NCBI GenBank assembly: GCA_903871605.1
Contig: CAIQHF010000028.1
Span: 1 to 64,000 of the forward strand
DNA: 64,000 nt
Direction: 5' to 3'
Origin: an uncultured Sphingomonadaceae bacterium
GTDB taxonomy: Bacteria; Pseudomonadota; Alphaproteobacteria; Sphingomonadales; Sphingomonadaceae
Position numbers and translations under genes: made by a program. Below the pieces are notes generated by a model, which had not been told where the DNA came from, ran no database searches, and was given only the letters and a program-made list of their open reading frames with translations. Of the stretch, positions 46,647 to 58,491 are shown piece by piece. Numbering within the stretch: the first letter of the stretch is position 1; each line of letters starts with the position of its first letter.

Positions 46647-48634
46647 TGCCCAAGCTCAAGGTCGATGGGATCGATGTCGAGGTGCCCGCCGGCGCCACCG
46701 TGCTCCAGGCGTGCGAAGCCGCGGGCAAGGAGATTCCGCGCTTCTGCTATCACGAGCGCCTCAGCATCGCCGGCAATTGCCGGATGTGCCTAGTCGAGGT
46801 GAAGCCCGGACCGCCCAAGCCGCAGGCGAGCTGCGCGCTGCCCGCCGCCGACGGCCAGGAGGTCCGCACCGACAGCGCGATGACCAAGAAGGCGCGCGAG
46901 GGGGTGATGGAGTTCCTGCTGATCAACCACCCGCTCGATTGCCCGATCTGCGACCAGGGCGGCGAGTGCGACCTGCAGGACCAGTCGATGGCCTATGGGA
47001 AAGGTCATTCGCGCTACGACGAGAATAAGCGCGCGGTCACCGAGAAATATATGGGGCCCATCGTCAAGACGGTGATGACCCGCTGCATCCAGTGCACGCG
47101 CTGCGTGCGCTTCGCCGAGGAGGTCGCCGGGGTCGAGGAGATCGGCGCGATCTATCGCGGCGAGAACATGCAGATCACCACCTATCTCGAACATGCCGCG
47201 ACGAGCGAGCTGTCGGGCAATGTCGTCGATCTCTGCCCGGTCGGCGCGCTGACATCGAAGCCCTATGCGTTCGAAGCGCGGCCTTGGGAGCTCAAGAAGA
47301 CGCCCGGGATCGACGTGATGGACGCGGTTGGCACCAACGTCCGGCTCGACAGCCGCGGTCGGCAGGTGCTGCGCTCGCTCCCGCGGATCAACGAGGACGT
47401 CAACGAGGAGTGGGCGTCGGACAAGACGCGCCACGCGGTCGACGGCCTTGTCCGCAACCGCATCGACAAGCCCTATGTGCGCGTGGGCGGCAAGCTGCAG
47501 TCGGCGACGTGGGACGAGGCATTCCAGGCGATCGCCAGGGCAGCCGAGGGCGTGACCGGCAACGCGATCGGCGGCCTCGCCGGTGATCTCGCCGAAGTCG
47601 AGAGCGTCTATGCGTTGAAGACGCTGCTCGGCGCCTATGGCTCAAGCCTGCACGAGGCGCGCGTCGACGGCGCGCTCTACGACGTGTCGCAGCCCGCCTC
47701 GTGGCGCTTCAACCCGACGATCGCGGGCGTCGAGCATGCCAAGGCGATCCTGCTTGTTGGCTCGAACCCGCGCTGGGAAGCGCCGCTGGTCAACACGCGC
47801 ATCCGCAAGGCAATCAAGCGTGGCGCCAAGGTGTTCGCGATCGGGCCGCAGGTCGATCTGACCTATCCGGTCGAGTGGCTGGGCGAGGATATCGCCGCGC
47901 TTGGCGACCTGCCCGACGCGCTCACGCAAGCTACCGACGTGATCGTCATCGCCGGCATGGGCGCGTGCACGATCGAGGGCGGCTACGGCGCCGCGCGGCA
48001 GACCGCCGCGGCGCTGGGCGCGGGCTTCGGCCTGCTCCACACCGCCGCCGGCCGCGTCGGCGCGCTCGAGCTTGGCTTCGTCACCGAGGGCGGCCTCGCC
48101 GCCGTCGCCGCCGCCGCGCCCAAGCTGCTGTTCCTGCTCGGCGTCGACGAGACCGACCTGTCGGCCTTCGACGGCGCGTTCAAGGTCTATATCGGCACCC
48201 ATGGCGACCGCGGCGCACACGCCGCCGACGTGATCCTGCCGGGCGCTGCCTACACCGAGAAGCCCGGCACCTGGGCCAATCTCGAGGGCCGTGTCCAGCG
48301 CGCCGAGCGCGCGGTGTTCCCGGTCGGCGACGGGCGCGAGGATTGGACGATCCTGCGCGCGCTCTCCGCGGTGCTGGGCAAGACGCTGCCGTTCGACAAT
48401 CTCGGCGCCCTGCGCGCGAAGATCGCCGGCGACCATCCGACGCTCGCGAACGAGGGCATCGCGCTGTCGGGCGCGCTCGACGTGGCACCACGCGGCGGCG
48501 ACGTGTCCGGCGCGATCGTCTATCCGATCACCGACTTCTACCTCACCAACCCGATCGCGCGCTCGTCGCCGACGATGCAGCGCTGCTCGGCGGAACTGCT
48601 CCACGGCGAGACCTTCGCGGAGGCCGCAGAATGA
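46646..48634 (+). CDS. nuoG: NADH-quinone oxidoreductase subunit G
   Basis: A 662-residue 75-kDa iron-sulfur subunit. An N-terminal 2Fe-2S domain ([19 protein letters not shown]) is followed by the His-Cys3 cluster ([19 protein letters not shown]) and the 4Fe-4S cluster ([12 protein letters not shown]). A molybdopterin-oxidoreductase-like C-terminal domain completes it. It conducts electrons from FMN toward NuoB. It starts one base inside the protease gene. A class A repeat follows. Confidence 0.97.
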   Translation: MPKLKVDGIDVEVPAGATVLQACEAAGKEIPRFCYHERLSIAGNCRMCLVEVKPGPPKPQASCALPAADGQEVRTDSAMTKKAREGVMEFLLINHPLDCPICDQGGECDLQDQSMAYGKGHSRYDENKRAVTEKYMGPIVKTVMTRCIQCTRCVRFAEEVAGVEEIGAIYRGENMQITTYLEHAATSELSGNVVDLCPVGALTSKPYAFEARPWELKKTPGIDVMDAVGTNVRLDSRGRQVLRSLPRINEDVNEEWASDKTRHAVDGLVRNRIDKPYVRVGGKLQSATWDEAFQAIARAAEGVTGNAIGGLAGDLAEVESVYALKTLLGAYGSSLHEARVDGALYDVSQPASWRFNPTIAGVEHAKAILLVGSNPRWEAPLVNTRIRKAIKRGAKVFAIGPQVDLTYPVEWLGEDIAALGDLPDALTQATDVIVIAGMGACTIEGGYGAARQTAAALGAGFGLLHTAAGRVGALELGFVTEGGLAAVAAAAPKLLFLLGVDETDLSAFDGAFKVYIGTHGDRGAHAADVILPGAAYTEKPGTWANLEGRVQRAERAVFPVGDGREDWTILRALSAVLGKTLPFDNLGALRAKIAGDHPTLANEGIALSGALDVAPRGGDVSGAIVYPITDFYLTNPIARSSPTMQRCSAELLHGETFAEAAE

Positions 48635-48648
48635 GCGTTCATCTTTCC

Positions 48649-48746
48649 CGTTCCCCGGCGAAAGCCGGGGCCCAGGCCCGCCTTTTGTGGGATGCGGACC
48701 GCCAATTCCGGGCTGGGGCCTGGACCCCGGCTTTCGCCGGGGAACA
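48649..48746. repeat. Class A dyad repeat between nuoG and nuoH
   Basis: Near-perfect arms TTCCCCGGCGAAAGCCGGGG and CCCCGGCTTTCGCCGGGGAA about 50 bp apart. It forms a large stem in the nuo mRNA. Confidence 0.9.
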
Positions 48747-48773
48747 AGGCGTCGGGTCGCCGGAGACGCGCGC

Positions 48774-49841
48774 ATGATCTCCTGGTTCACCGCGCTCCCC
48801 TATGGCTGGGCGTATTTCATCGCGTCGATCCTCGATATCCTCGTCATCGCGCTGCCCGTGATGCTCGCGGTGGCGATGATCATCTATGCCGATCGCAAGA
48901 TCTGGGCGGCGATGGCGCTGCGTCGCGGCCCCAATGTCGTCGGCCCGTTCGGCCTGCTGCAGTCGTTCGCCGACGGCCTGAAAGTGTTTTTGCAAGAGAC
49001 GATCATCCCGACGGCGGCGAACCGCACGCTGTTCCTGATCGCGCCGGTCATCACCTTCACCGTCGCGCTGATCGCCTGGGCGGTGATCCCGTTCAGCAGC
49101 TTCTCGGTTCTCGCCAACATCAACGTCGGGCTGCTCTACATCCTCGCGGCGTCGTCGCTGGGCGTGTACGGCGTGATCCTCGCGGGCTGGGCGTCCAACT
49201 CCAAATATCCCTTCTACTCGGCGATCCGCGCCGCGGCGCAGATGGTCAGCTACGAGGTCGCGATCGGTTTCGTGCTGATATCGGTGGTGCTGTGGGCCGG
49301 CAGCTTCAACATGCAGACGATCGTGCTCGCGCAGAAGGGCGAGGTGCTTGGGCTGATCAACGCCAACGGCTTCAACCCGCTGCTCTTCCCGATGGCGGTC
49401 GTGTTCCTGATCTCGTCGATGGCGGAGACCAGCCGCACGCCGTTCGATCTGACCGAGGCGGAGAGCGAGCTCGTCGCAGGCTACCAGACCGAATATTCGT
49501 CGATGAGCTTCGCGCTCTACTGGCTCGGCGAATATGCCAACGTCATCCTGATGTGCGCGCTCAACGCGACGCTGTTCTGGGGCGGCTGGCTGCCGCCGCT
49601 CGACCTGCCGTTCCTCTACCACATCCCCGGCACCACGATCGGCCTCGGCCTGTTCTGGATCCTGTTCAAGATGGCGGTGTTCTTCTTCATCTTCTCGTGG
49701 GTGAAGGCGACGCTGCCGCGCTATCGCTACGACCAGCTGATGCGGCTGGGCTGGAAGATCTTCCTGCCGCTGTCGCTGCTGTTCGTGTTCCTCGTCTCGG
49801 GCTGGCTGATGCTCACCCGCTTCCACCCGATCGGAGCCTGA
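48774..49841 (+). CDS. nuoH: NADH-quinone oxidoreductase subunit H
   Basis: A 355-residue membrane subunit with about 8 helices. [21 protein letters not shown] is the signature loop 1 (key residues RxGPxxVG), with [35 protein letters not shown] and [17 protein letters not shown]-like (here [17 protein letters not shown]). It forms the quinone chamber and the first proton channel link. Start at ATG 48774, where family homology begins. Confidence 0.97.
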   Translation: MISWFTALPYGWAYFIASILDILVIALPVMLAVAMIIYADRKIWAAMALRRGPNVVGPFGLLQSFADGLKVFLQETIIPTAANRTLFLIAPVITFTVALIAWAVIPFSSFSVLANINVGLLYILAASSLGVYGVILAGWASNSKYPFYSAIRAAAQMVSYEVAIGFVLISVVLWAGSFNMQTIVLAQKGEVLGLINANGFNPLLFPMAVVFLISSMAETSRTPFDLTEAESELVAGYQTEYSSMSFALYWLGEYANVILMCALNATLFWGGWLPPLDLPFLYHIPGTTIGLGLFWILFKMAVFFFIFSWVKATLPRYRYDQLMRLGWKIFLPLSLLFVFLVSGWLMLTRFHPIGA

Positions 49842-49846
49842 CGCGC

Positions 49847-50332
49847 ATGAGCATCGGCTACTATATCAAGTCGTTCACGCTGTGGGAGCTGCTCAAGGGT
49901 CATGCGCTGACCCTGCAATATTTCTTCCGCAAGAAGGCGACGATCAACTATCCGTTCGAGAAGAACCCGCTCTCGCCCCGCTTCCGCGGCGAGCATGCGC
50001 TGCGTCGCTATCCCAATGGCGAGGAGCGCTGCATCGCGTGCAAGCTGTGCGAGGCGATCTGCCCGGCGCAGGCGATCACGATCGAGGCCGAGCCGCGCGA
50101 CGACGGCTCCAGGCGGACGACGCGCTACGACATCGACATGACCAAGTGCATCTTCTGCGGCTTCTGCCAGGAAGCCTGCCCGGTCGATGCGATCGTCGAA
50201 GGCCCGAACTTCGAATATGCGACCGAGACGCGCGAGGAGCTCATCTACGACAAGGGCAAGCTGCTCGATAACGGCGATCGTTGGGAAGGGGCCATCGCGG
50301 CCAGCCTTGCCGCCGATGCGCCGTATCGGTAA
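49847..50332 (+). CDS. nuoI: NADH-quinone oxidoreductase subunit I
   Basis: A 161-residue ferredoxin-like subunit with two 4Fe-4S clusters N6a/N6b, in [12 protein letters not shown] and [27 protein letters not shown] precedes the first. It carries electrons between NuoG and NuoB. It starts 5 bp after nuoH and is followed by a class A repeat. Confidence 0.97.
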   Translation: MSIGYYIKSFTLWELLKGHALTLQYFFRKKATINYPFEKNPLSPRFRGEHALRRYPNGEERCIACKLCEAICPAQAITIEAEPRDDGSRRTTRYDIDMTKCIFCGFCQEACPVDAIVEGPNFEYATETREELIYDKGKLLDNGDRWEGAIAASLAADAPYR

Positions 50333-50355
50333 GCGCGTGACCAACTTTTTTCTCC

Positions 50356-50422
50356 GTTCCCCGGCGAAAGCCGGGGCCCAGTTTCCAGCGCCGGCCTGGA
50401 CCCCGGCGTTCGCCGGGGAACA
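50356..50422. repeat. Class A dyad repeat between nuoI and nuoJ
   Basis: Compact copy with arms TTCCCCGGCGAAAGCCGGGG and CCCCGGCGTTCGCCGGGGAA separated by about 27 bp. Confidence 0.9.
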
Positions 50423-50440
50423 GCCAGTCGGGGGCCAGCT

Positions 50441-51058
50441 TTGATCCAGACCATCGCCTTCTACCTGTTCGCCATCATGGTGGTCCTGTCCGCAGGGCTC
50501 GTGATCACGGCGCGCAACCCGGTGCACTCGGTGCTCTGGCTGATCCTCGCCTTCTTCAACGCGGCAGGGCTGATGCTGCTCGTCGGCGCCGAATTCATCG
50601 CGATGCTGCTCGTCATCGTCTATGTCGGCGCAGTCGCGGTGCTGTTCCTGTTCGTCGTGATGATGCTCGACATCGACTTTTCGGAGCTGCGCGGCGGGTT
50701 CGTCCGCTATCTGCCGTTCGGCGTCGCGGTGGCGCTCGTGCTGTTGTGCGAGATCGTGATCGCGGGCGGGGCGTGGGAAGCGGGCCCGGTGGAGCTGGCC
50801 GGCCGCACCGCGCTCGCGCCCGATCCGGCCGCGATCCCCAATATCCAGGCGCTCGGCACGCTGCTCTACACGCGCTACCTGTTCGTGTTCGAGGGCGCGG
50901 GTCTCGTGCTGCTCGTCGCGATGATCGGCGCGATCGTGCTGACCCACCGGGCGCGCGGCGGCGTCCGCCAGCAGAATGTCCGCCGGCAGAACATTCGGCG
51001 TCCGCAGGATGCCACGCGGAACACCAACCCGCCCGTCGGCCAGGGAGTCGAACTATGA
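50441..51058 (+). CDS. nuoJ: NADH-quinone oxidoreductase subunit J
   Basis: A 205-residue membrane subunit with five helices. It begins with TTG 50441. [50 protein letters not shown] (pi-bulge helix, key residues E-F and Y-V-G) and a C-terminal helix identify it. The C-terminal about 35 residues are Arg/Gln-rich ([14 protein letters not shown]), an unusual basic tail. It overlaps nuoK by 4 bp. Confidence 0.95.
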   Translation: MIQTIAFYLFAIMVVLSAGLVITARNPVHSVLWLILAFFNAAGLMLLVGAEFIAMLLVIVYVGAVAVLFLFVVMMLDIDFSELRGGFVRYLPFGVAVALVLLCEIVIAGGAWEAGPVELAGRTALAPDPAAIPNIQALGTLLYTRYLFVFEGAGLVLLVAMIGAIVLTHRARGGVRQQNVRRQNIRRPQDATRNTNPPVGQGVEL

Positions 51059-51360
51059 TCGGGTTGCAGCATTACCTGACCGTCTCGGCGATCCTGTTCG
51101 TGATGGGGGTGCTCGGCATCTTCATCAACCGCAAGAACGTGATCATCATCCTGATGTCGATCGAGCTGATCCTGCTCGGGGTGAACCTCAACCTGGTCGC
51201 CTTCTCGGCCTATCTGCACGATCTCGTCGGCCAGATCTTCGCGATGTTCGTGCTGACCGTCGCGGCGGGCGAGGCGGCGATCGGTCTGGCGATCCTGGTC
51301 ATCTATTTCCGCGGCCGCGGCACGATCGCGGTCGACGACGCCAATCGGATGAAGGGGTGA
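51055..51360 (+). CDS. nuoK: NADH-quinone oxidoreductase subunit K
   Basis: A 101-residue, three-helix subunit. [37 protein letters not shown] (conserved Glu for proton transfer) and [20 protein letters not shown] (second Glu) are typical. It overlaps nuoJ by 4 bp and is followed by a long compound repeat. Confidence 0.97.
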   Translation: MIGLQHYLTVSAILFVMGVLGIFINRKNVIIILMSIELILLGVNLNLVAFSAYLHDLVGQIFAMFVLTVAAGEAAIGLAILVIYFRGRGTIAVDDANRMKG

Positions 51361-51375
51361 TGGTGGTTCTTCTTC

Positions 51376-51511
51376 GTTCCCCGGCGAAAGCCGGGGCCCA
51401 GGCCTGCTGCCTGTGGCGGGCGCATCGCCATCTCCAAGTTGGGGTCTGGGCCCCCGCCTTGGGTCCCATCCAAAGTAATACTTTGGATGGGTGCCCGTTC
51501 GCCGGGGAACG
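51376..51511. repeat. Class A dyad repeat carrying a nested 27-bp palindrome
   Basis: Left arm TTCCCCGGCGAAAGCCGGGG; right arm interrupted so that TTCGCCGGGGAAC is displaced. At 51465–51491 lies a perfect inverted repeat, CCCATCCAAAGTA-A-TACTTTGGATGGG (13+1+13). Its AT-rich core is unlike the surrounding repeat. Confidence 0.85.
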
Positions 51512-51520
51512 GGTAGCCGC

Positions 51521-53653
<2,133 letters not shown>

Positions 53654-53668
53654 GCGCGATCCTTACTT

Positions 53669-53738
53669 CTCGTGCCCCCGCGCAGGCGGGGGCCCAGCAG
53701 CGGCGTGGGGCCTGGGCTCCCGCCTGCGCGGGAGCACA
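53669..53738. repeat. Class C dyad repeat between nuoL and nuoM
   Basis: Arms GTGCCCCCGCGCAGGCGGGG and CTCCCGCCTGCGCGGGAGCAC, related to the element at 60134. Confidence 0.85.
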
Positions 53739-53744
53739 AATTTA

Positions 53745-55301
53745 ATGAGCGGCTTCCCTATTCTTTCGATCATGCTCGCGGTGCCGTTCGTCGGCGCGCT
53801 CTGGTGTCTGTTCGCGCCGGGCAGCGACGAGGCGCGTGCGCGTGGCGCACGCGTCACCGCGCTTGCCGCCTCGCTGATCGACTTCGCGCTCGGCATCGTG
53901 CTGTGGTTGGGCTACCAGACCGGCGGACCGCGCTGGCAGTTCGTCGAGAAGTCCGATGTGTTCGGCCGCTTCTCCTGGGCGCTGGGCGTCGACGGCATCG
54001 CGATGCTGCTGATCGTGCTCACCGTCTTCCTCGTGCCGCTCTGCATCCTCGCCTCGTGGAAGGCGATCGCCAAGCGCGTGCCCGAATATATGGCGGTGTT
54101 CCTGCTCACCGAGATATTGATGCTCGGCGTGTTCATGGCGCAGGACCTGTTCCTCTTCTACATCATGTTCGAGGGCGGCCTCATCCCGATGTACCTGATC
54201 ATCGGGATCTGGGGCGGCGCGCGGCGGATCTACGCCAGCTACAAATTCTTCCTCTACACGCTGCTCGGCTCGCTGCTGATGCTGATCGCAATGCTGATGA
54301 TGGCGCACACCGCGGGCACCACCAGCATCCCCGCGCTGATGGCGTATAATTTCCCGCCGGCGATGCAGGACTGGCTGTTCCTCGCCTTCTTCGCCTCGTT
54401 CGCGGTGAAGATGCCGATGTGGCCGGTCCACACCTGGCTGCCCGACGCGCACGTCGAGGCGCCGACCGCGGGCTCGGTGATCCTGGCGGGCGTGATGCTC
54501 AAGCTCGCCGGCTATGGCTTCCTGCGCTTCGCGCTGCCGATGTTCCCGCAGGCGTCCGCCCACTATATGTGGCTGATCTTCGCGCTGTCGATGATCGCAA
54601 CCGTCTACACCAGCCTCGTCGCGCTGGTGCAGAAGGACATGAAGAAGCTGATCGCCTACTCTTCGGTCGCGCATATGGCGCTGGTCACCTTCGGCCTGTT
54701 CGCGTTCAACGAACAGGGCATCGAGGGCGGCATGATGGTGATGCTCGGCCACGGCCTCGTCTCCTCCGCGCTCTTCCTCTGCGTCGGCGTCGTCTACGAC
54801 CGGCTGCACACGCGCGAGATCGATCGCTACGGCGGCATCGCCAACAATATGCCGGCCTATGCGACCTTCTTCCTGTTCTTCACCATGGCGTCGGTGGGCC
54901 TGCCGGGTCTCTCCAACTTCCCGGGCGAGTTCCTGTCGATGATGGGCACCTACGAGATCTCGTCCTGGGCGGCGTTCGTCGCGGTGACCGGGATCATCAC
55001 GGGCGCGGCCTACATGCTGTACCTCTACCGCCGGATCGCCTTCGGCCCGCAGAAGAATGCCGACGCCGCCGCGATGCCCGATCTGGAGCCGCGCGAGTGG
55101 CTGATCCTGGCGCCGCTGGCCGCTGCGACGCTATGGATGGGTGTCTATCCCGAAAGCTTCATCGCGCCGATGCGCCAGGATGTCGCCGCGATCCTCGTGC
55201 GTCTCCACCCGACCGCGCCGGCGAGCGACGCCGCGCTCACCGCACCCCCCGCCAGGCCGGTCATGGCCAAGCCGGCCATCGCCGCCGCCGGAGAGCGCTA
55301 A
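53745..55301 (+). CDS. nuoM: NADH-quinone oxidoreductase subunit M
   Basis: A 518-residue antiporter-like subunit of 14 helices. LLTEILMLGVFMAQDLFLFY (conserved Glu), FAVKMPMWPVHTWLPDAHVE (conserved Lys), SSVAHMALVTFGLF and LSNFPGEFLSMMG are present. The C-terminal tail is Ala/Pro-rich. It pumps protons in the membrane arm. Start at ATG 53745, just after the repeat. Confidence 0.97.
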   Translation: MSGFPILSIMLAVPFVGALWCLFAPGSDEARARGARVTALAASLIDFALGIVLWLGYQTGGPRWQFVEKSDVFGRFSWALGVDGIAMLLIVLTVFLVPLCILASWKAIAKRVPEYMAVFLLTEILMLGVFMAQDLFLFYIMFEGGLIPMYLIIGIWGGARRIYASYKFFLYTLLGSLLMLIAMLMMAHTAGTTSIPALMAYNFPPAMQDWLFLAFFASFAVKMPMWPVHTWLPDAHVEAPTAGSVILAGVMLKLAGYGFLRFALPMFPQASAHYMWLIFALSMIATVYTSLVALVQKDMKKLIAYSSVAHMALVTFGLFAFNEQGIEGGMMVMLGHGLVSSALFLCVGVVYDRLHTREIDRYGGIANNMPAYATFFLFFTMASVGLPGLSNFPGEFLSMMGTYEISSWAAFVAVTGIITGAAYMLYLYRRIAFGPQKNADAAAMPDLEPREWLILAPLAAATLWMGVYPESFIAPMRQDVAAILVRLHPTAPASDAALTAPPARPVMAKPAIAAAGER

Positions 55302-55305
55302 GATC

Positions 55306-56748
55306 ATGGGTTATACCGCTTCCTTCGCGCTCTCGCTTCCCGAGATCATCCTGTCGTTCGGCGCGATCGCGCTGATGCTCGCCGCCGCCTGGGCGGGGGA
55401 CAAGGCCTCGAAGGCGATCAGCGTGATCGCCGTCGCGCTGCTCGCCGGTGCCGCAGCCTCGCTGCTCGGGCCGTCGGGGTCGGGCGGGGTCGGCTATGAC
55501 GGGCTCTATGTCGCCGATGGCTTCTCGGCCTTCTCCAAGCTGCTGATCTACGTCTCGGCGGCGATCGCGATCATCATCGCGCCGGGCTTCTTCGATCGCG
55601 AAGGCGAGATGCGCGCCGAATTCCCGGTGCTGATCCTGCTCTCCGCGGTCGGCATGGGGATGATGGTCTCGGCGATCGACCTGCTCAGCCTTTATGTCGG
55701 CCTCGAACTGCAGAGCCTTGCCGCCTATGTGCTCGCGAGCTTCCTCCGCCGCGACGGCCGCTCGGCCGAGGCGGGCCTCAAATATTTCGTGCTGGGCGCG
55801 CTGGCGTCGGGTATCCTGCTCTACGGCATCTCGCTGCTCTACGGCTTCTCGGGTGGCACCAGCTTCCACGCCGTCGCGGTCGCGATGCACGCGGGTGTCG
55901 GCACCGGGCTGCTGTTCGGCCTCGTCTTCGTACTCGCCGGCCTCGCGTTCAAGATCGCGGCGGTGCCGTTCCACATGTGGACGCCCGACGTCTACGAAGG
56001 CTCGCCGACGCCGGTCACCGCCTTCTTCGCCTCGGCGCCCAAGGTGGCGGCGATGGGGCTGCTGGTCCGCGTCGCGATCGAGGCGATGGGCCCGGCCGGC
56101 GACGAGTGGCGCCAGATCATGATCTTCTGCGCGCTGGCCTCAACGATCCTCGGCGCTGTCGCCGCGATCGGGCAGACCAACATCAAGCGGCTGATGGCCT
56201 ATTCGTCGATCAACAATGTCGGCTTCGCGCTGTTCGGCCTCGTCCCCGGCACCGCCTACGGCGCGTCGGGCGTGCTGACCTACATGACGGTCTATATCGC
56301 GATGACGCTGGGCTCGCTGCTCTGCATCCTGCAGATGCGCGATGCCGAGGGCAATCCGGTCGAGACGATCGCCTCGCTGTCGGGGCTGTCGCGGACGCGG
56401 CCGGGTCTCGCCGCCGCCTTCGCGGTGTTCATGTTCAGCTTGGCCGGCATCCCGCCGCTATTCGGTTTCTGGCCCAAGTTCATGGTGTTCGACGCGCTGG
56501 TCGACGTCGGCATGTGGCCGCTGGCGATGATCGGCATCGCGACCTCGGTGATCGGCGCCTTCTATTATCTCAAGATCGTCAAGACGATTTACTTCGACGA
56601 GCCGAGCGATGTCCGCTTCGTCCCGCTGCGCTCGACCACCGAGGGCGTACTGATCCTGATCGCGGCGCTGTTCGTGTCGCCGCTGGGCTATTTCACGGTA
56701 CCGCTGCTGGGCAAGGCGACGCTCGACGCCGCCACCGCGCTGTTCTGA
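55306..56748 (+). CDS. nuoN: NADH-quinone oxidoreductase subunit N
   Basis: A 480-residue antiporter-like subunit. LLSLYVGLELQSLAAYVLAS, FKIAAVPFHMWTPDVYEGSP (conserved Lys and TPDVYEG) and MAYSSINNVGFALFGLVPGT identify it. It is the last complex I gene, 4 bp after nuoM. The birA homology region begins about 15 bp after its stop. Confidence 0.97.
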   Translation: MGYTASFALSLPEIILSFGAIALMLAAAWAGDKASKAISVIAVALLAGAAASLLGPSGSGGVGYDGLYVADGFSAFSKLLIYVSAAIAIIIAPGFFDREGEMRAEFPVLILLSAVGMGMMVSAIDLLSLYVGLELQSLAAYVLASFLRRDGRSAEAGLKYFVLGALASGILLYGISLLYGFSGGTSFHAVAVAMHAGVGTGLLFGLVFVLAGLAFKIAAVPFHMWTPDVYEGSPTPVTAFFASAPKVAAMGLLVRVAIEAMGPAGDEWRQIMIFCALASTILGAVAAIGQTNIKRLMAYSSINNVGFALFGLVPGTAYGASGVLTYMTVYIAMTLGSLLCILQMRDAEGNPVETIASLSGLSRTRPGLAAAFAVFMFSLAGIPPLFGFWPKFMVFDALVDVGMWPLAMIGIATSVIGAFYYLKIVKTIYFDEPSDVRFVPLRSTTEGVLILIAALFVSPLGYFTVPLLGKATLDAATALF

Positions 56749-56764
56749 TGCGGGCGGCGTAGCG

Positions 56765-57685
56765 ATCGCTGATCTCCGCACCGTCGCCGAGACCGCATCG
56801 ACCAACGACGACGTCACCGCGCTCGCCCGCGCGGGCGCGCCCGAAGGCGTCTGGCTGCGTGCCGATCGCCAGACCGCGGGGCGCGGTCGGCAGGGGCGGG
56901 GCTGGGTGTCGCCGCCGGGCAATCTCACTGCGAGCACGCTGGTGCGACTGGCCGGGGGCGAGCCGCCTGCGCCGACGCTGGCGCTGGTCGCCGCGGTTGC
57001 GCTGCACGAGGCAGTTAGCGTTTTCCTTCCCCCTCTCCCCAGCGGGGTGAGGGGGAGCGACGCGGCAGCGTCGCGTCCCACCGCGGAGGCTGGTCACCCT
57101 CTCCCAACCCTCTCCCTCGAGGGAGAGGGCCTGCACGCGCTGCTCATCAAATGGCCCAACGATCTTCTTCTCGGGGGCGTCAAGCTGTCGGGCATCCTGC
57201 TCGAGCGCGCGGACGATGCGGTGGTGGTCGGCTTCGGGGTCAACCTCGCGCATCATCCGGTCGATCTCGATCGCGCCGCGACGAGCTTGGCGGCCTTCTC
57301 GGGAAACGCCCCCGACCCCGATACCTTCCTGGCGGTGTTGGCCGACAGCTTCGCGCGCTGGCTGCATCGTTGGCGACAAGAGGGCCTCGCCCCGATCTTG
57401 ACGGCTTGGCTCGCCCGCGCTCACCCGATCGGGACCGGGCTCACGGTTCGCACCCCCTCTCCCAGCCCGTTCGTCCTGAGCGCAGTCGAAGGACGGGCTG
57501 CAATCGCCACGCCCGCGCCACGCACTTCGACTGCGCTCAGTGCGAACGGGGAGGGGGGGGCGCAGGATGACGCCCTCCAAGGCCTGTTCGACGGCCTCGA
57601 CGCCTCCGGCGCGCTCAGGCTGCGCTTGGCGGATGGCAGCGTGCGTGTCATTCACGCCGCCGACGTCTTCATGATCCAGGACTGA
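56765..57685 (+). CDS. birA: Biotin–[acetyl-CoA-carboxylase] ligase with two repeat-derived insertions
   Basis: A ligase-only BirA of about 306 residues. Conserved parts in order: [31 protein letters not shown] (about 39–55), [19 protein letters not shown] (Lys near 129), [11 protein letters not shown], and a C-terminal [16 protein letters not shown] barrel. No ATG, GTG or TTG lies in frame before the conserved N-terminus; the first is GTG 56906, inside the GRGRQGRGW block. Initiation at ATC 56765 or a one-base frameshift from ATG 56748 are the options, so the start is provisional. Residues about 88–122 and 234–263 are encoded by class D and class B repeats and fall in loops. It attaches biotin to BCCP. 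coaX follows 4 bp later. Confidence 0.85.
   Translation: MADLRTVAETASTNDDVTALARAGAPEGVWLRADRQTAGRGRQGRGWVSPPGNLTASTLVRLAGGEPPAPTLALVAAVALHEAVSVFLPPLPSGVRGSDAAASRPTAEAGHPLPTLSLEGEGLHALLIKWPNDLLLGGVKLSGILLERADDAVVVGFGVNLAHHPVDLDRAATSLAAFSGNAPDPDTFLAVLADSFARWLHRWRQEGLAPILTAWLARAHPIGTGLTVRTPSPSPFVLSAVEGRAAIATPAPRTSTALSANGEGGAQDDALQGLFDGLDASGALRLRLADGSVRVIHAADVFMIQD
57028..57131. repeat. Class D repeat within birA coding sequence
   Basis: Arms CCCTCTCCCCAGCGGGGTGA and CCCTCTCCCTCGAGGGAGAGG, read in frame as a Pro/Ser/Gly-rich peptide just before the KWPND motif of BirA. Confidence 0.75.
57466..57555. repeat. Class B repeat within birA coding sequence
   Basis: Arms CCGTTCGTCCTGAGCGCAGT and CTTCGACTGCGCTCAGTGCG, read in frame as PFVLSAVEG…TSTALSANG between the catalytic and C-terminal domains of BirA. 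Confidence 0.8.
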
Positions 57686-57689
57686 GCGG

Positions 57690-58475
57690 ATGCTGCTCGC
57701 CATCGATGCCGGCAATACCAACATCGTGTTCGCGCTCGTCGTGCAGCGGGAGGACGGCCCGCAGATCCGCACGCGCTGGCGGATCGCCACCGACCCGCGG
57801 CGCACCGCCGACGAATATGCCGTCTGGCTGCACCAGCTGCTCCAGATGGAGGGGATCGCACGCGACGCCGTCGGCGCCGTCGTCATCTCGACCGTCGTGC
57901 CGCGCGCGCTGCACAATCTCGAGGTGCTTGCGACCAAATATTTCGGCGTGGCGCCGCTGATCGCGGGCAAGCCGCCGCTCGACTGGGGGATCGAGCTCGA
58001 CGTGCCCGAGCCGCACACCGTCGGCGCCGATCGCGTCGTCAATTCGATCGCGGCGCATGCATTGCATCAGGGCGACCTGATCGTGATCGATTTCGGCACC
58101 GCGACGACCTTCGACGTGGTCGACTATTCGGGCGCGTACAAAGGTGGTATCATCGCGCCGGGCATCAACCTGTCGCTCGACGCGCTGGTCGCGGCTGCCG
58201 CCAAACTTCCCCGCATCGCGATCGCCGCGCCCGCGACGTCGAGCGTGATCGGGCGCACCACCGAGGACCAGATGCTGATCGGCATCTACTGGGGCTATGT
58301 CACCATGATCGAAGGCCTCGTCGCGCGGATGCGCGCGGAGATCGGTCGGCCGATCAAGGTGGTCAGCACCGGGGGCCTGGCAACGTTATTCGACGAGCAT
58401 AGTTCGGTTTTCGACGCGATCGAGCCGGATCTTACCATCACGGGCCTGGCGCTGATGCACCGCCGCCTGGCCTAA
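57690..58475 (+). CDS. coaX: Type III pantothenate kinase
   Basis: A 261-residue enzyme. [16 protein letters not shown] is the phosphate-1 loop, [14 protein letters not shown] contacts pantothenate, [13 protein letters not shown] is the phosphate-2 loop, and [15 protein letters not shown] follows. It phosphorylates pantothenate in coenzyme A synthesis and needs a monovalent cation. It lies between birA and RNase J, the common alphaproteobacterial arrangement. Confidence 0.96.
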   Translation: MLLAIDAGNTNIVFALVVQREDGPQIRTRWRIATDPRRTADEYAVWLHQLLQMEGIARDAVGAVVISTVVPRALHNLEVLATKYFGVAPLIAGKPPLDWGIELDVPEPHTVGADRVVNSIAAHALHQGDLIVIDFGTATTFDVVDYSGAYKGGIIAPGINLSLDALVAAAAKLPRIAIAAPATSSVIGRTTEDQMLIGIYWGYVTMIEGLVARMRAEIGRPIKVVSTGGLATLFDEHSSVFDAIEPDLTITGLALMHRRLA

Positions 58476-58491
58476 CTCCAAGGACAATGAT

